Assembly (NCBI GenBank): GCA_964633225.1
Contig: CAZWFQ010000015.1
Span: forward strand, 1 to 64,000
From: JAKQIM01 sp964633225
GTDB taxonomy: Bacteria > Chloroflexota > Anaerolineae > Anaerolineales > UBA4823
DNA length: 64,000 nt
Direction of reading: 5' to 3'
Numbering within the stretch: the stretch's first letter is position 1; every line of letters starts with the position of its first letter. The notes beneath the pieces are model-generated. The model saw only the letters and a program-made list of their open reading frames with translations, ran no database searches and was not told where the DNA came from. Below are positions 33,090-42,249 of this stretch, one piece after another. The position numbers and the translations under genes were made by a program.

Positions 33090-35618
33090 ATGGCTGGTAT
33101 GGAGCGTTTTACACAAAGAGCGCGGCGAGTTTTGAGTATGGCGCATCAAGAAGCAGAGCGCCTGCATCAAAATTACATTGGTACCGAACACCTGCTGCTT
33201 GGCTTGATCAAGGAAGATGGCGGGGTAGGTGGGCGCGTGCTGCGCGAGCTGGGGCTGGATGCCGAGCGGATCGAAGAGGTAATTCTTCGTATCACAGGGG
33301 TCGGCCAATCGCAGTCGGCTAAGCTGGATCTCTCACCGGGGACGCAGAGTGCCCTGGAATTTGCGGTTGAAGAGGCGCGCCGCCTGGGTCATCATTACAT
33401 TGGTACGGAGCACTTGCTGTTAGGCCTGGTGCGCCTGGGAGAGGGGGTGGCCCTGGATGTGCTGCGCAAGTTGGGCGTGACGCCTGAGCAGATCCGCCGC
33501 CAGACGCGCCGTGTATTGCAAGAAGGCGCTTCAAACCAACCGAAACTGCCACAACCGCCTCAGCCGCACCGTGCTCCAGCGGGTGAGCCAGCCCAGGCAG
33601 GGCGCGAGGGGCAGGGACGCTCCAAAACCCCCATGGTAGACCAGTTGGCGACCGACCTGACCACCCTGGCTGAAAACAATAAACTTGACCCGGTGATTGG
33701 CCGGCAGATGGAGATTGAACGCGTCATCCAGATCCTGGCTCGGCGCACCAAGAACAACCCAGCTCTGATCGGTGAGCCAGGCGTTGGGAAGACAGCTATT
33801 GTTGAAGGATTGGCACAGCGTATTACCGAAGGCGATGTGCCCGCGCCGCTGCTGAACAAGCGAGTTTTGCAGTTAGATGTAGGCTCGCTGGTGGCTGGCA
33901 CAATGTACCGCGGCCAGTTCGAAGAACGCCTGAAGCGTGTCATCGATGAGTTGAAATCAGCCGGGTCGATCCTTTTCATCGATGAGGTGCATATGTTGGT
34001 AGGCGCCGGTGCAGCCGGGTCGCAGGTGGATGCTGCCAACATCCTCAAACCGGCTTTGTCGCGTGGTGAGCTGCAGGTGATTGGCGCTACCACGATGGAT
34101 GAATACCGCAAACACATCGAAAGCGATGCGGCCCTGGAACGCCGCTTCCAGCCTATTATGGTGGATGAGCCGACGATCGATGAGACGATTGCCATCTTAC
34201 GCGGGGTGCGCCCGGCGTACGAAGAGCACCACCGGCTGATCATTTCAGATGATGCTTTGGATGCGGCTGCCCACCTCTCGGCCCGCTATGTGACTGAGCG
34301 CTTCCTGCCAGATAAGGCGATTGATTTGATCGACGAGTCGTCTTCGCGTGTACGCATGTACAAGAGTTCAGCGGCCAAGACGGCCAAGGATTTGATGACA
34401 CAACTGCGCGAAGCGCGGAAGAACCTTACCGGCATGTTGGAAAACGGCGTAGACGCCGAGGCCAAAGAGCTGCAAGAGCGGATTGAAGGCATGGAACGCC
34501 AGTTTGAACTCTTACGTACGGGTTGGGACCGGGCAAACAGCCCCACGGTGACGGCGGAGGATATCGCCGAGGTGGTGTCGATGTGGACAGGTGTGCCGGT
34601 GATGCAGATCGCCGAAGCTGAGTCACAGCGCCTGCTGCACATGGAAGAAGATCTGAGCAAGCACATTGTCGGCCAAGAAGAAGCCATCCAGGCTATTTCG
34701 AAGGCTGTACGAAGGGCCCGTGCTGGCTTGAAAGACCCACGCCGTCCGATTGGCTCCTTCATGTTCTTGGGACCCACCGGGGTTGGTAAGACCGAGCTGA
34801 CTAAGGAATTGGCGCGTTTTATGTTTGGCAGCGAGGATGCGCTGATCCAACTTGATATGTCGGAATTCATGGAACGCCATAACGTCAGCCGCCTGGTTGG
34901 CGCTCCGCCTGGATATGTGGGTTTTGATGATGCTGGTCAGTTGACCGAGGCTTTGCGCCGCCGGCCTTACTCGATCGTTGTTTTTGACGAGGTGGAAAAG
35001 GCCCATCCTGAGGCGCACAACATGCTCTTGCAGATCATGGAAGAAGGTCATCTTTCGGATGCCCGCGGCCGCAAAGTGGATTTCAGGAATGCGATCATCG
35101 TGATGACTTCTAACGTGGGCGCAGATATGATCAAGCGCCAGACCTCGTTGGGCTTTTCGATGAAGCGTGATGAAGAAGCTGAAGAACGCGTGGCTTACGA
35201 AGATATGCGCAAGAAGCTAATGGAATCGCTGCGGCGGGTCTTCCGGCCAGAATTCATTAACCGGTTGGATTCGATGATCGTATTCCGTTCTCTCAGCCGC
35301 CAGCACATTGAGAAGATCGTTGAGCTTGAGCTGGATAAAGTGGCTGAACGCCTGGTGGATCACGAAATCCATCTGACGGCTACCCCGGAGGCACTGACGC
35401 GCCTGGCAGAGCTGGGCTATGACCCCGATATGGGTGCGCGCCCGCTTAAGCGCATCATCCAGCAGAAAATTGAAGATGTAGTCTCCGATGCTTTGCTCTC
35501 TGGGCAGTTCAATCATGGTGATGTGATCATCGTGGACCTGAATGAGGGTGAGATCGTACTGCGCCAAGAAGCCTCAGCCGCGCCCGAACAGGCGGTTGGC
35601 GAGCTCGAAGGCGTTTAG
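33090..35618 (+). CDS. clpC: ATP-dependent Clp protease ATP-binding subunit ClpC
   Basis: The 842-residue AAA+ unfoldase has two N-terminal Clp-N repeats (residues ~1-70 and ~80-145, each with YIGTEHLLLGL). A Pro-rich linker follows, then AAA1 with Walker A GEPGVGKT (228-235), a short middle domain, and AAA2 with GPTGVGKTE, FDEVEKAHPE and the C-terminal GARPLKRIIQ sensor-2 motif. It unfolds substrates for ClpP. AAGAGG precedes the ATG; an internal ATG three codons on is an alternative start. It stands alone between the rpsA terminator and a strong hairpin. Confidence 0.95.
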   Translation: MAGMERFTQRARRVLSMAHQEAERLHQNYIGTEHLLLGLIKEDGGVGGRVLRELGLDAERIEEVILRITGVGQSQSAKLDLSPGTQSALEFAVEEARRLGHHYIGTEHLLLGLVRLGEGVALDVLRKLGVTPEQIRRQTRRVLQEGASNQPKLPQPPQPHRAPAGEPAQAGREGQGRSKTPMVDQLATDLTTLAENNKLDPVIGRQMEIERVIQILARRTKNNPALIGEPGVGKTAIVEGLAQRITEGDVPAPLLNKRVLQLDVGSLVAGTMYRGQFEERLKRVIDELKSAGSILFIDEVHMLVGAGAAGSQVDAANILKPALSRGELQVIGATTMDEYRKHIESDAALERRFQPIMVDEPTIDETIAILRGVRPAYEEHHRLIISDDALDAAAHLSARYVTERFLPDKAIDLIDESSSRVRMYKSSAAKTAKDLMTQLREARKNLTGMLENGVDAEAKELQERIEGMERQFELLRTGWDRANSPTVTAEDIAEVVSMWTGVPVMQIAEAESQRLLHMEEDLSKHIVGQEEAIQAISKAVRRARAGLKDPRRPIGSFMFLGPTGVGKTELTKELARFMFGSEDALIQLDMSEFMERHNVSRLVGAPPGYVGFDDAGQLTEALRRRPYSIVVFDEVEKAHPEAHNMLLQIMEEGHLSDARGRKVDFRNAIIVMTSNVGADMIKRQTSLGFSMKRDEEAEERVAYEDMRKKLMESLRRVFRPEFINRLDSMIVFRSLSRQHIEKIVELELDKVAERLVDHEIHLTATPEALTRLAELGYDPDMGARPLKRIIQQKIEDVVSDALLSGQFNHGDVIIVDLNEGEIVLRQEASAAPEQAVGELEGV

Positions 35619-35638
35619 ACCATTTGGCTTTTTTAAAG

Positions 35639-35673
35639 GGGTGACCCAGCCGTAATCCCTGGCTGGGTCACCC
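35639..35673 (+). terminator. 13-bp hairpin after clpC
   Basis: GGGTGACCCAGCC and GGCTGGGTCACCC pair perfectly around nine bases. A T-run precedes rather than follows it, so it may work as an RNA 3'-end stabiliser rather than a classical terminator. Confidence 0.5.
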
Positions 35674-35694
35674 AGAAACGGATAGCAGGATAGC

Positions 35695-38600
35695 GTGTCC
35701 TCTCAATCGGCGCCTGCTTCTGCGGCTGGTTTACAAGGCCAGCAAATACTGGAGGCATTAGCCAGCTACGTCCCCACTCTGGTGACGCGCCGCCTGGCAA
35801 ATAATCCGTCGCCCATTACCACGCCGCTGCGCGAAATTTTCCCGGCGGCTGTTTTATTTACCGATATATCTGGTTTCACCCCCATGGCTGAGCGCCTGGC
35901 CCAACGTGAGCCAGAAGGGTTGGAAGATATCTCGCGTTTGCTTAACACGCACTTCGGCGAATTGATTGATCTTGTATATGCACATGGCGGGGAAGTGGTC
36001 AAATTTGCGGGGGATGCGCTGCTGGCTTTGTGGCCGGTGCAATCACAGCCGCCGGCGCGCTACGACCGCCGTGACCTGGCTTTATCTGTGCGGCGTGCGG
36101 CGCAGTGTGCGCTGTCGATCCAGCGGGTTATGCATAACCATGAACCGGTGCAGGGCTGCCGCATCTCACTGCGGGTGGGTGTTTCGGCGGGCGAAGTTTC
36201 GGTTTCACACGTGGGCGGTGTCTTCGGCCGCTGGGAATTGTTGGTGGCAGGTCAACCGCTGGAACGGGTTAGCAGTGCCGAGCAGCATGCCCTCCCAGGG
36301 CAGGTGCTGTTGGCCTCAGAAGCCTGGGAAATGATCAAAGATCACTGCCTGGGAGCGCCGTTAGATGATCCGGCGGGCTTGTTCCGCCTGGATGGGTTGA
36401 GCAACCCACTGACCTTGTATCCACTGCCGCCGATCTCCCTATCTCCGACCATGAGCGCGGGATTGCGTGCTTATATCCCCGGAGCCATTCTTGCGCGGTT
36501 GGCAGTGGGGCAGAGCAGTTGGGTGGCTGAGCTGCGCCGGGTGAGCGTGCTGTTTGTCAAGCTGCCAGATCTAAATACCGTGACCCTATTGGAACGCTCT
36601 CAGGATGTTATGCATGCCCTGCAGACAGCTATTTACCATTATGAGGGCAGTATCAATAAGCTGAATGTGGACAACAAGGGCACCACCCTGGTGGCAGCGA
36701 TGGGATTGCCGCCGATGTCTCACGAAGATGATGCGGTGCGGGCCGTGCAAGCGGCCCAGGCCATCCAGGCGGGGCTTAGGTCTTTGGGGATGAACAGCAG
36801 TATCGGTGTGGCAACTGGGCAGGCATTTTGTGGGGCAATCGGCACGATGATGCGCCGTGAGTACACTATGGTCGGTGACGTGGTGAACCTGGCAGCGCGC
36901 TTGATGGAAGCAGCACAGCATGAGATCTTATGCGACGCTTCTACTTACCAGGCGGCTGCTCAACGGTTGGATTTTATCCCTCTGGACGCAATGAATATCA
37001 AGGGCAAGACCTTGCCAGTGATCGCTTACCGGCCGCGCGGGCCCATTAAGGCGATTGTGCGTCCTCGTACCGAGTTGATTGGCAGGAGCCACGAGCGTAC
37101 TGCCCTGGTTGAGAAGCTGCAAGCCTTGCTGCGCGGGGCACAAAAGAGTGTGGTGCTGATCGAAGGTGAAGCTGGAATTGGAAAATCGAGATTGGCCGAA
37201 GAGCTGCTGCGCCAGGCACAGGTGCTGTCGGTAAACAGCCTGGTTGGGTCTGGCGATGCGATTGAGAAATCCACCCCGTATCATGCCTGGCGTCCAACGC
37301 TGTACCAGCTTTTACACCTGGAGCCCGGCGACAGCCCCGAACAGAGGCGGGTGCGGGTGCAGCAAGAGTTGGGTCTTTTTGCCAAAGATCCTGGGCAGGC
37401 CGAACGTATGCAAATGCTGGCACCGCTGTTGAACGCTGTGTTGGCACTGGATCTGCCAGATAACGAGATCACGGCGCAAATGAGCGGTGAGGTGCGCGCC
37501 GATAATACCCAAGACCTGTTGGTGATGCTGCTGCAAAGGGCGGCTCAAGATGCGCCACTGCTGTTGGTGTTGGAGGATGCACATTGGTTTGATTCGGCTT
37601 CTTGGTTGGTGGTGCGCCTGGTGAGTCAGCAGGTGCAGCCTTTATTGATGGTCATTACTACCCGGCCTTTTGATGGGACGCCACCGCTTGAATACATGCA
37701 GTTGATGAATGACCCGGCGACGGTACACTTTAAGCTTGCGGCGCTGTCGCACGGCAGTACGCTGGCTTTGACCTGCCAACGGTTGGGCGTGGCTTCACTG
37801 CCGCAGCCGGTCGTTGACTTCATATTTGATAAAGCTGAAGGCCACCCCTTTTTCAGTGAAGAATTGGCCTTTGCCCTGCGCGATGCCGGTGTGATCGANN
37901 NNNNNNNNNNNNNNNNNNNNNNNNNNNNNNNNNNNNNNNNNNNNNNNNNNNNNNNNNNNNNNNNNNNNNNNNNNNNNNNNNNNNNNNNNNNNNNNNNNTA
38001 TATTTTTAAGCATATCATCACCCAAGATGTGATCTATAACCTGATGTTGTTTGCCCAACGTAAGCAGCTTCACCAGGCGGTGGCGGAATGGTACGAGCGG
38101 CAGTATGCGGATGACCTTTCTCCTTATTACCCGCTGTTGGTTCATCATTGGAGCAAGGCCGAGAATGAGCAAAAGACCCTGGCGTATCTTGATAAAGCGG
38201 GTCAGCAGGCCCTGCGCGATTACGCCAACCAGGAGGCGGTGAATTTCTTTTCGCAAGCGTTGAACATGGTCACGCGTCCAGAGGCCCCAGCAATTGTAGA
38301 TCGGGTGCTCCAGGCCCATTGGGAGCGCCAGTTAGGCCAGGCGCATTACGGCCTGGGGCACATGGTAGAAGGCCGCACTCACCTGATGCGCGCCCTGGCA
38401 CTGTTAGGATACACGATCCCTGACGGGTTTGTGCCGCAAATGTTGAAATTGGCCTGGCAGGTGCTGCGCCAGGTGCTGCACCGCCTTTTCCCACGGGTTT
38501 TCTTGGCGCGCAGCCGGCACCCTGGGCTGCGTATGGAGGCCGCCGATACATATTCACAGTTGGCAGCCGTTTATTACCTTTCAAACGACACGACCCTGCT

Positions 38601-39441
38601 CTTGCTCTCTACATTAAGCACGTTAAACCTTGCTGAGCGGGTGCAGGTTTCGCCTGAGTTGGCGCGGGCGTATGCGAATATGAGCAGTGTGGCAAGCCTG
38701 ATCCCATGGCGTAAACTGGCACTTCTTTATGAGCGTTGCGCCTGGGATATCTTGCCGCTTCTTCACCGCCCATATGAGGAAGCCTATGCCTCGATGGTGT
38801 TTGCGGTGCAGTACTCTGGGCTGGGCGATTGGGAGCGCGTGGAGCAGTACCTTACGGGGGCGCTGCAAATCTTTCGTCAGATTGGCGACCACGGGCGGAG
38901 CAGCGAATCGGCTACCATCCTGGCAACCGCGCTGGGGTTGGCTGGCCAAACTCAGCGCAGCAGCCAACTCTTTGAGCAGATCTTGGCTGAAGCACAGGAG
39001 ATAGATAATGGCTTGCAGCGCGCCTGGGGTATGGTTGGGCGGGCCCATAATGTGCTGCGCCAGGGCGATGCCGANNNNNNNNNNNNNNNNNNNNNNNNNN
39101 NNNNNNNNNNNNNNNNNNNNNNNNNNNNNNNNNNNNNNNNNNNNNNNNNNNNNNNNNNNNNNNNNNNNNNNNNNCGGGCCTGGTTGTACCAGGGCCGGTT
39201 GGAAAAGCTCTCTGGTAGCCCAGGGCGCGCACAACGCTCCTGGCAGCGCAGCCTGACAATGGCTGAAGAGCTGCACATGACGTATGAAATGGGCCTGGCG
39301 TGTTTTGAGATTGGAAAAGCGCTGCCGCCAGCAGATGCCGACCGGATGGGCTACCTGCAGCGGGCGGCCCAATATTTCCAAGAATGCCAGGCCGTATATG
39401 ACCTGGCCCAGGTTCAAACATTCCAGACAACAACATCGTGA
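35695..39441 (+). CDS. Soluble adenylyl cyclase-like protein: tandem cyclase domains, AAA NTPase, TPR repeats
   Basis: The roughly 1248-residue protein has a first class III cyclase domain (~50-225) with metal-binding Asp in LFTDISGFT and GDALLALW. A second (~280-440) is degenerate at the first metal site (FVKLPD) but keeps MVGDVVNLAARL. A signalling NTPase follows with Walker A GEAGIGKS and Walker B LLLVLEDAHWFD, then a long TPR-rich C-terminus. This order matches soluble adenylyl cyclases, in which C1 and C2 form one active site. Translation starts at GTG. Two 100-N gaps lie in the NTPase/TPR region; the frame is continuous across both, but the missing lengths are unknown. The stop overlaps the next gene. 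Confidence 0.85.
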   Translation: MSSQSAPASAAGLQGQQILEALASYVPTLVTRRLANNPSPITTPLREIFPAAVLFTDISGFTPMAERLAQREPEGLEDISRLLNTHFGELIDLVYAHGGEVVKFAGDALLALWPVQSQPPARYDRRDLALSVRRAAQCALSIQRVMHNHEPVQGCRISLRVGVSAGEVSVSHVGGVFGRWELLVAGQPLERVSSAEQHALPGQVLLASEAWEMIKDHCLGAPLDDPAGLFRLDGLSNPLTLYPLPPISLSPTMSAGLRAYIPGAILARLAVGQSSWVAELRRVSVLFVKLPDLNTVTLLERSQDVMHALQTAIYHYEGSINKLNVDNKGTTLVAAMGLPPMSHEDDAVRAVQAAQAIQAGLRSLGMNSSIGVATGQAFCGAIGTMMRREYTMVGDVVNLAARLMEAAQHEILCDASTYQAAAQRLDFIPLDAMNIKGKTLPVIAYRPRGPIKAIVRPRTELIGRSHERTALVEKLQALLRGAQKSVVLIEGEAGIGKSRLAEELLRQAQVLSVNSLVGSGDAIEKSTPYHAWRPTLYQLLHLEPGDSPEQRRVRVQQELGLFAKDPGQAERMQMLAPLLNAVLALDLPDNEITAQMSGEVRADNTQDLLVMLLQRAAQDAPLLLVLEDAHWFDSASWLVVRLVSQQVQPLLMVITTRPFDGTPPLEYMQLMNDPATVHFKLAALSHGSTLALTCQRLGVASLPQPVVDFIFDKAEGHPFFSEELAFALRDAGVIXXXXXXXXXXXXXXXXXXXXXXXXXXXXXXXXXXYIFKHIITQDVIYNLMLFAQRKQLHQAVAEWYERQYADDLSPYYPLLVHHWSKAENEQKTLAYLDKAGQQALRDYANQEAVNFFSQALNMVTRPEAPAIVDRVLQAHWERQLGQAHYGLGHMVEGRTHLMRALALLGYTIPDGFVPQMLKLAWQVLRQVLHRLFPRVFLARSRHPGLRMEAADTYSQLAAVYYLSNDTTLLLLSTLSTLNLAERVQVSPELARAYANMSSVASLIPWRKLALLYERCAWDILPLLHRPYEEAYASMVFAVQYSGLGDWERVEQYLTGALQIFRQIGDHGRSSESATILATALGLAGQTQRSSQLFEQILAEAQEIDNGLQRAWGMVGRAHNVLRQGDAXXXXXXXXXXXXXXXXXXXXXXXXXXXXXXXXXXRAWLYQGRLEKLSGSPGRAQRSWQRSLTMAEELHMTYEMGLACFEIGKALPPADADRMGYLQRAAQYFQECQAVYDLAQVQTFQTTTS
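37899..37998. other. 100-N assembly gap (cyclase gene, NTPase end)
   Basis: Exactly 100 N within the coding region, between the ATPase core and the TPR region. Confidence 0.98.
39075..39174. other. 100-N assembly gap (cyclase gene, TPR region)
   Basis: Exactly 100 N within the C-terminal helical-repeat region. Confidence 0.98.
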
Positions 39442-40937
39442 AAATAGGCATACTCGATTTACAAGGTTACCCAGCTCGCGGAGCCTGGGAACATTTTGAT
39501 GGCTTTTGGTCCAACAAACAGTACGTCAGCCTCACCTGCCAGGCAGTATCAGTATGGTGCCGCCGGCAGGGGCATGATGCGCATTATGCGTGCTATTATG
39601 GCTGGGGCGATCCTTACGAATGCCTGCCGCAAGACCTGGATATGGTCTTTATTGCTTGCCATTCGTACCTGTCGCCGCTGGCGTATGCTCTCAGCCGTCG
39701 CTACCGCCAGGGGGGCGTTTTTACCGTGCTGGGTGGGCCGCATGCCAAGGCTTACCCGCAAGACAGTTTGCGCTTTTTTGACCTGGTGGTGGGGGAGTGT
39801 AATGAAGCTTTGGTGCGGGATATCTTGGGACGGCAGTTTGCCCCTGGCAGCCTGATCTCCAGCGAATGCCCATATGAAGACCTGCCGACGATTGAAGAGC
39901 GCCTGCCCGAACTGCGCCGCTCGGCTTTTTTACGCATTGGGCCGCACCCGGGCAGTTTTATCCCCATGCTGGCAAGCATGGGCTGCCCCTTCAATTGCAA
40001 TTTTTGCGTAGACTGGGACAATCCGTACCGGCCCCTCTCGCTAGAGCGCCTGGAGGCCGATCTGCGCTTTGCCGGGCAGCATTTGCCGGGGGCCAAGCTG
40101 GTCTTCCACGATCCGAATTTTGGCGTGCGCTTTGATGAGATCATGTCGATCTTTGAGCGTATTCCGCCCAGGCAGCGCAAGGTTTATGGGATTGAGTGTA
40201 CGTTGAGCTCGCTACGCCCTGAGCGCATTGCTCGCTTGAAGGCCACCAACTGTGCCTTCATCTTGCCAAGCGTTGAATCCTGGTCGGATGAATATGCCAA
40301 CAAGATCGGGGTGCGCAACATAGACCGGACGGAGCGTGTGCAGCATGTGGCCGAGTCTTTCAATGCGCTGACCAGCGCTTTTCTCTACGTGGGTACCAAC
40401 TTCATCTTTGGCCTGGATGGTGACCAGGGCGATGAGCCTTTTGAGTTGACCAAGGAGTTCATGCGCCAGGCGCCGCTGGTGTGGCCTATCTTGCATATTC
40501 CCATGCCTTTTGGGGGCACGCCCATGCAGGCTGGTCTGTTGGAAGACGGGCGCATTTTGCGCCGGCTGCCATTTATGTTCTACAAAGTGCCTCACCTGGC
40601 GATGCTGCTGAAGAATTATGATGCCCTGGATTATTACGAGAAGATGACTGACCTGTTCGCTTTCTCGGCCTCGGCCGAATTGTTTGACATCCGCTTGAAG
40701 GCCAGTCGCAATCCGTTGGTAAGTGGGCTGCACTATTTGCGCACTGGCACGGCGCGCCGCCGCCACCAGATGTTTGCGGCGATCTTGCAGCGCTTGCGCA
40801 GCGATGCGCAATTCCTGGCCTTCCAGCGCGGCCAATCGGACGACCTGCCGCTTTATTACATCCAGGTTTACAACCGGGCGATGGGTAGGTATGCCAGCCT
40901 GCTGCCGGTAGAAGAGATGACGGTTTCTTTGTTATAA
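39438..40937 (+). CDS. Radical SAM protein with probable B12-binding N-terminal domain, unknown function
   Basis: The 499-residue protein has an N-terminal Rossmann-like region with VFIACHSYLSPLAYAL and a TVLGGPHAKAYP motif like the B12-binding halves of class B radical SAM enzymes. The SAM domain follows, with CxxxCxxC at C183, C187 and C190 (MGCPFNCNFC). The C-terminal ~150 residues match nothing I know. The start is a GTG whose last bases overlap the cyclase stop (GTGA), so expression is coupled to the cyclase gene. The reaction is unknown; it could modify a lipid, peptide or RNA. Confidence 0.75.
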   Translation: MKIGILDLQGYPARGAWEHFDGFWSNKQYVSLTCQAVSVWCRRQGHDAHYACYYGWGDPYECLPQDLDMVFIACHSYLSPLAYALSRRYRQGGVFTVLGGPHAKAYPQDSLRFFDLVVGECNEALVRDILGRQFAPGSLISSECPYEDLPTIEERLPELRRSAFLRIGPHPGSFIPMLASMGCPFNCNFCVDWDNPYRPLSLERLEADLRFAGQHLPGAKLVFHDPNFGVRFDEIMSIFERIPPRQRKVYGIECTLSSLRPERIARLKATNCAFILPSVESWSDEYANKIGVRNIDRTERVQHVAESFNALTSAFLYVGTNFIFGLDGDQGDEPFELTKEFMRQAPLVWPILHIPMPFGGTPMQAGLLEDGRILRRLPFMFYKVPHLAMLLKNYDALDYYEKMTDLFAFSASAELFDIRLKASRNPLVSGLHYLRTGTARRRHQMFAAILQRLRSDAQFLAFQRGQSDDLPLYYIQVYNRAMGRYASLLPVEEMTVSLL

Positions 40938-40938
40938 T
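40930..40938 (+). promoter_or_regulatory. Extended -10 promoter of radA
   Basis: TGTTATAAT ends 6 bases before the ATG at 40945. The expected transcription start falls on the A of the ATG, implying a leaderless mRNA. It lies inside the 3' end of the radical SAM gene. Confidence 0.6.
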
Positions 40939-40944
40939 CCTGGT

Positions 40945-42210
40945 ATGCCAAAAACTCACACCCAATTTATTTGTCAACAATGCGGGCGGATTGCTGCCCG
41001 CTCAATGGGGCGCTGCCCGCAGTGCGGCGCCTGGAACAGCATGGTGGAAGAAGTGGTGGCGGCTCCGGCAGCTTCTGTCAGCCATGCCCGCGGGCGCGGC
41101 CTGACGGGCGCCTCGACCCCACGCCGCCTATCCGAGATCTCGGCGGATGCAGAAGATCGCCTGCCGCTCTCGATGGGTGAATTTGCACGCGTGCTGGGCG
41201 GGGGGATTGTGCCCGGTTCGATCGTGCTCATTGGCGGTGATCCGGGGATTGGCAAGAGTACCTTGCTTTTGCAGGTGGCTATGGAAGCTGCGGAGCGCCA
41301 CACGGTGCTGTACGTCTCAGGCGAAGAGTCAGAGCGCCAGATCAAGATGCGCGCCCTGCGCTTGCTGCGCCTGGCTGCTACCCCCAGCGCGGAGGACGGG
41401 AGCGGACCTGAAGACAAGGGCGCGGCACTTACCCCGCCCATGCCCGAAGGTCTGCTGTTGGTGACTGAGACGAACCTGGGCGCCATTTTTGAGCATATTG
41501 CAGCGGTGAAGCCCACCCTGCTGATCGTTGACTCGATCCAGACCACGTATATGCCCGAATTAGAATCGTCAGCCGGCTCGGTGACACAGGTGCGTGAATC
41601 GACCTCCCGGCTGCGTGAATTCGCCAAAGGCTCGGGCACGGCGGTCTTTCTGATCGGTCACGTGACCAAAGAGGGGGCCATTGCGGGGCCGCGCATCTTG
41701 GAACATATTGTGGATACTGTGTTGTACCTGGAGGGCGACCGTTTCCAATCTTACCGCTTGCTGCGCTCGGTGAAGAACCGTTTCGGGGCCACTTCTGAGG
41801 TGGGCGTCTTTGAGATGCGCGAGCGCGGTATGGTGGAGATCACCAANNNNNNNNNNNNNNNNNNNNNNNNNNNNNNNNNNNNNNNNNNNNNNNNNNNNNN
41901 NNNNNNNNNNNNNNNNNNNNNNNNNNNNNNNNNNNNNNNNNNNNNNATGGCGGTGGCGTTGGCCTCTTCGCTGCGCGATCAGCCTGTGCGGGCCGATACG
42001 GTGCTGATTGGGGAGGTGGGCCTCTCGGGCGAGCTGCGTATGGTGGGGCAAATGCCGCACCGCCTGCAGGAGGCCGCCAAGCTGGGCTTCAAGACTGCCA
42101 TTGTGCCGCGCCGCCTGCGCCAGGGTGAACCCTGGCCGAAGGGAATCGAGGTGATTGAGGCGCGCTCGCTGAGGCAGGCACTGGATGCGGCACTGATTGC
42201 TGAAAAATGA
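40945..42210 (+). CDS. radA: DNA repair protein RadA (interrupted by an assembly gap)
   Basis: An N-terminal zinc finger (C10, C13, C24, C27) is followed by a RecA-like ATPase with Walker A GDPGIGKST (98-106), the RadA-specific KNRFGATSEVG motif, and a Lon-protease-like C-terminus (GEVGLSGELRMVGQ). RadA promotes branch migration in recombination. The 100-N gap falls just after MVEIT, where typical RadA has about 95 residues before the next segment. The gap stands for roughly 285 bases, judging from remembered RadA sequences. A 30-residue Ser/Pro/Gly-rich insertion near residue 145 is unusual. Confidence 0.93.
   Translation: MPKTHTQFICQQCGRIAARSMGRCPQCGAWNSMVEEVVAAPAASVSHARGRGLTGASTPRRLSEISADAEDRLPLSMGEFARVLGGGIVPGSIVLIGGDPGIGKSTLLLQVAMEAAERHTVLYVSGEESERQIKMRALRLLRLAATPSAEDGSGPEDKGAALTPPMPEGLLLVTETNLGAIFEHIAAVKPTLLIVDSIQTTYMPELESSAGSVTQVRESTSRLREFAKGSGTAVFLIGHVTKEGAIAGPRILEHIVDTVLYLEGDRFQSYRLLRSVKNRFGATSEVGVFEMRERGMVEITXXXXXXXXXXXXXXXXXXXXXXXXXXXXXXXXXXMAVALASSLRDQPVRADTVLIGEVGLSGELRMVGQMPHRLQEAAKLGFKTAIVPRRLRQGEPWPKGIEVIEARSLRQALDAALIAEK
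41847..41946. other. 100-N assembly gap (radA)
   Basis: Exactly 100 N inside radA. The family length implies the true distance is larger. Confidence 0.98.
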
Positions 42211-42249
42211 GACTGAGCCGACGCGTTCGCGTCGGCTCAGTCTCATTTT
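42204..42249. terminator. 21-bp bidirectional terminator between radA and the radical SAM gene
   Basis: AAAATGAGACTGAGCCGACGC and its exact complement flank the loop GTTC. Each arm ends in A or T runs, so it terminates in both directions. Its arms contain the stop codons of both convergent genes. Confidence 0.92.

Noticed and set aside
37899..39174. Cyclase gene considered as two or three separate genes split by the gaps
   Set aside because: The frame is the same before and after both gaps, and the domain order is continuous.
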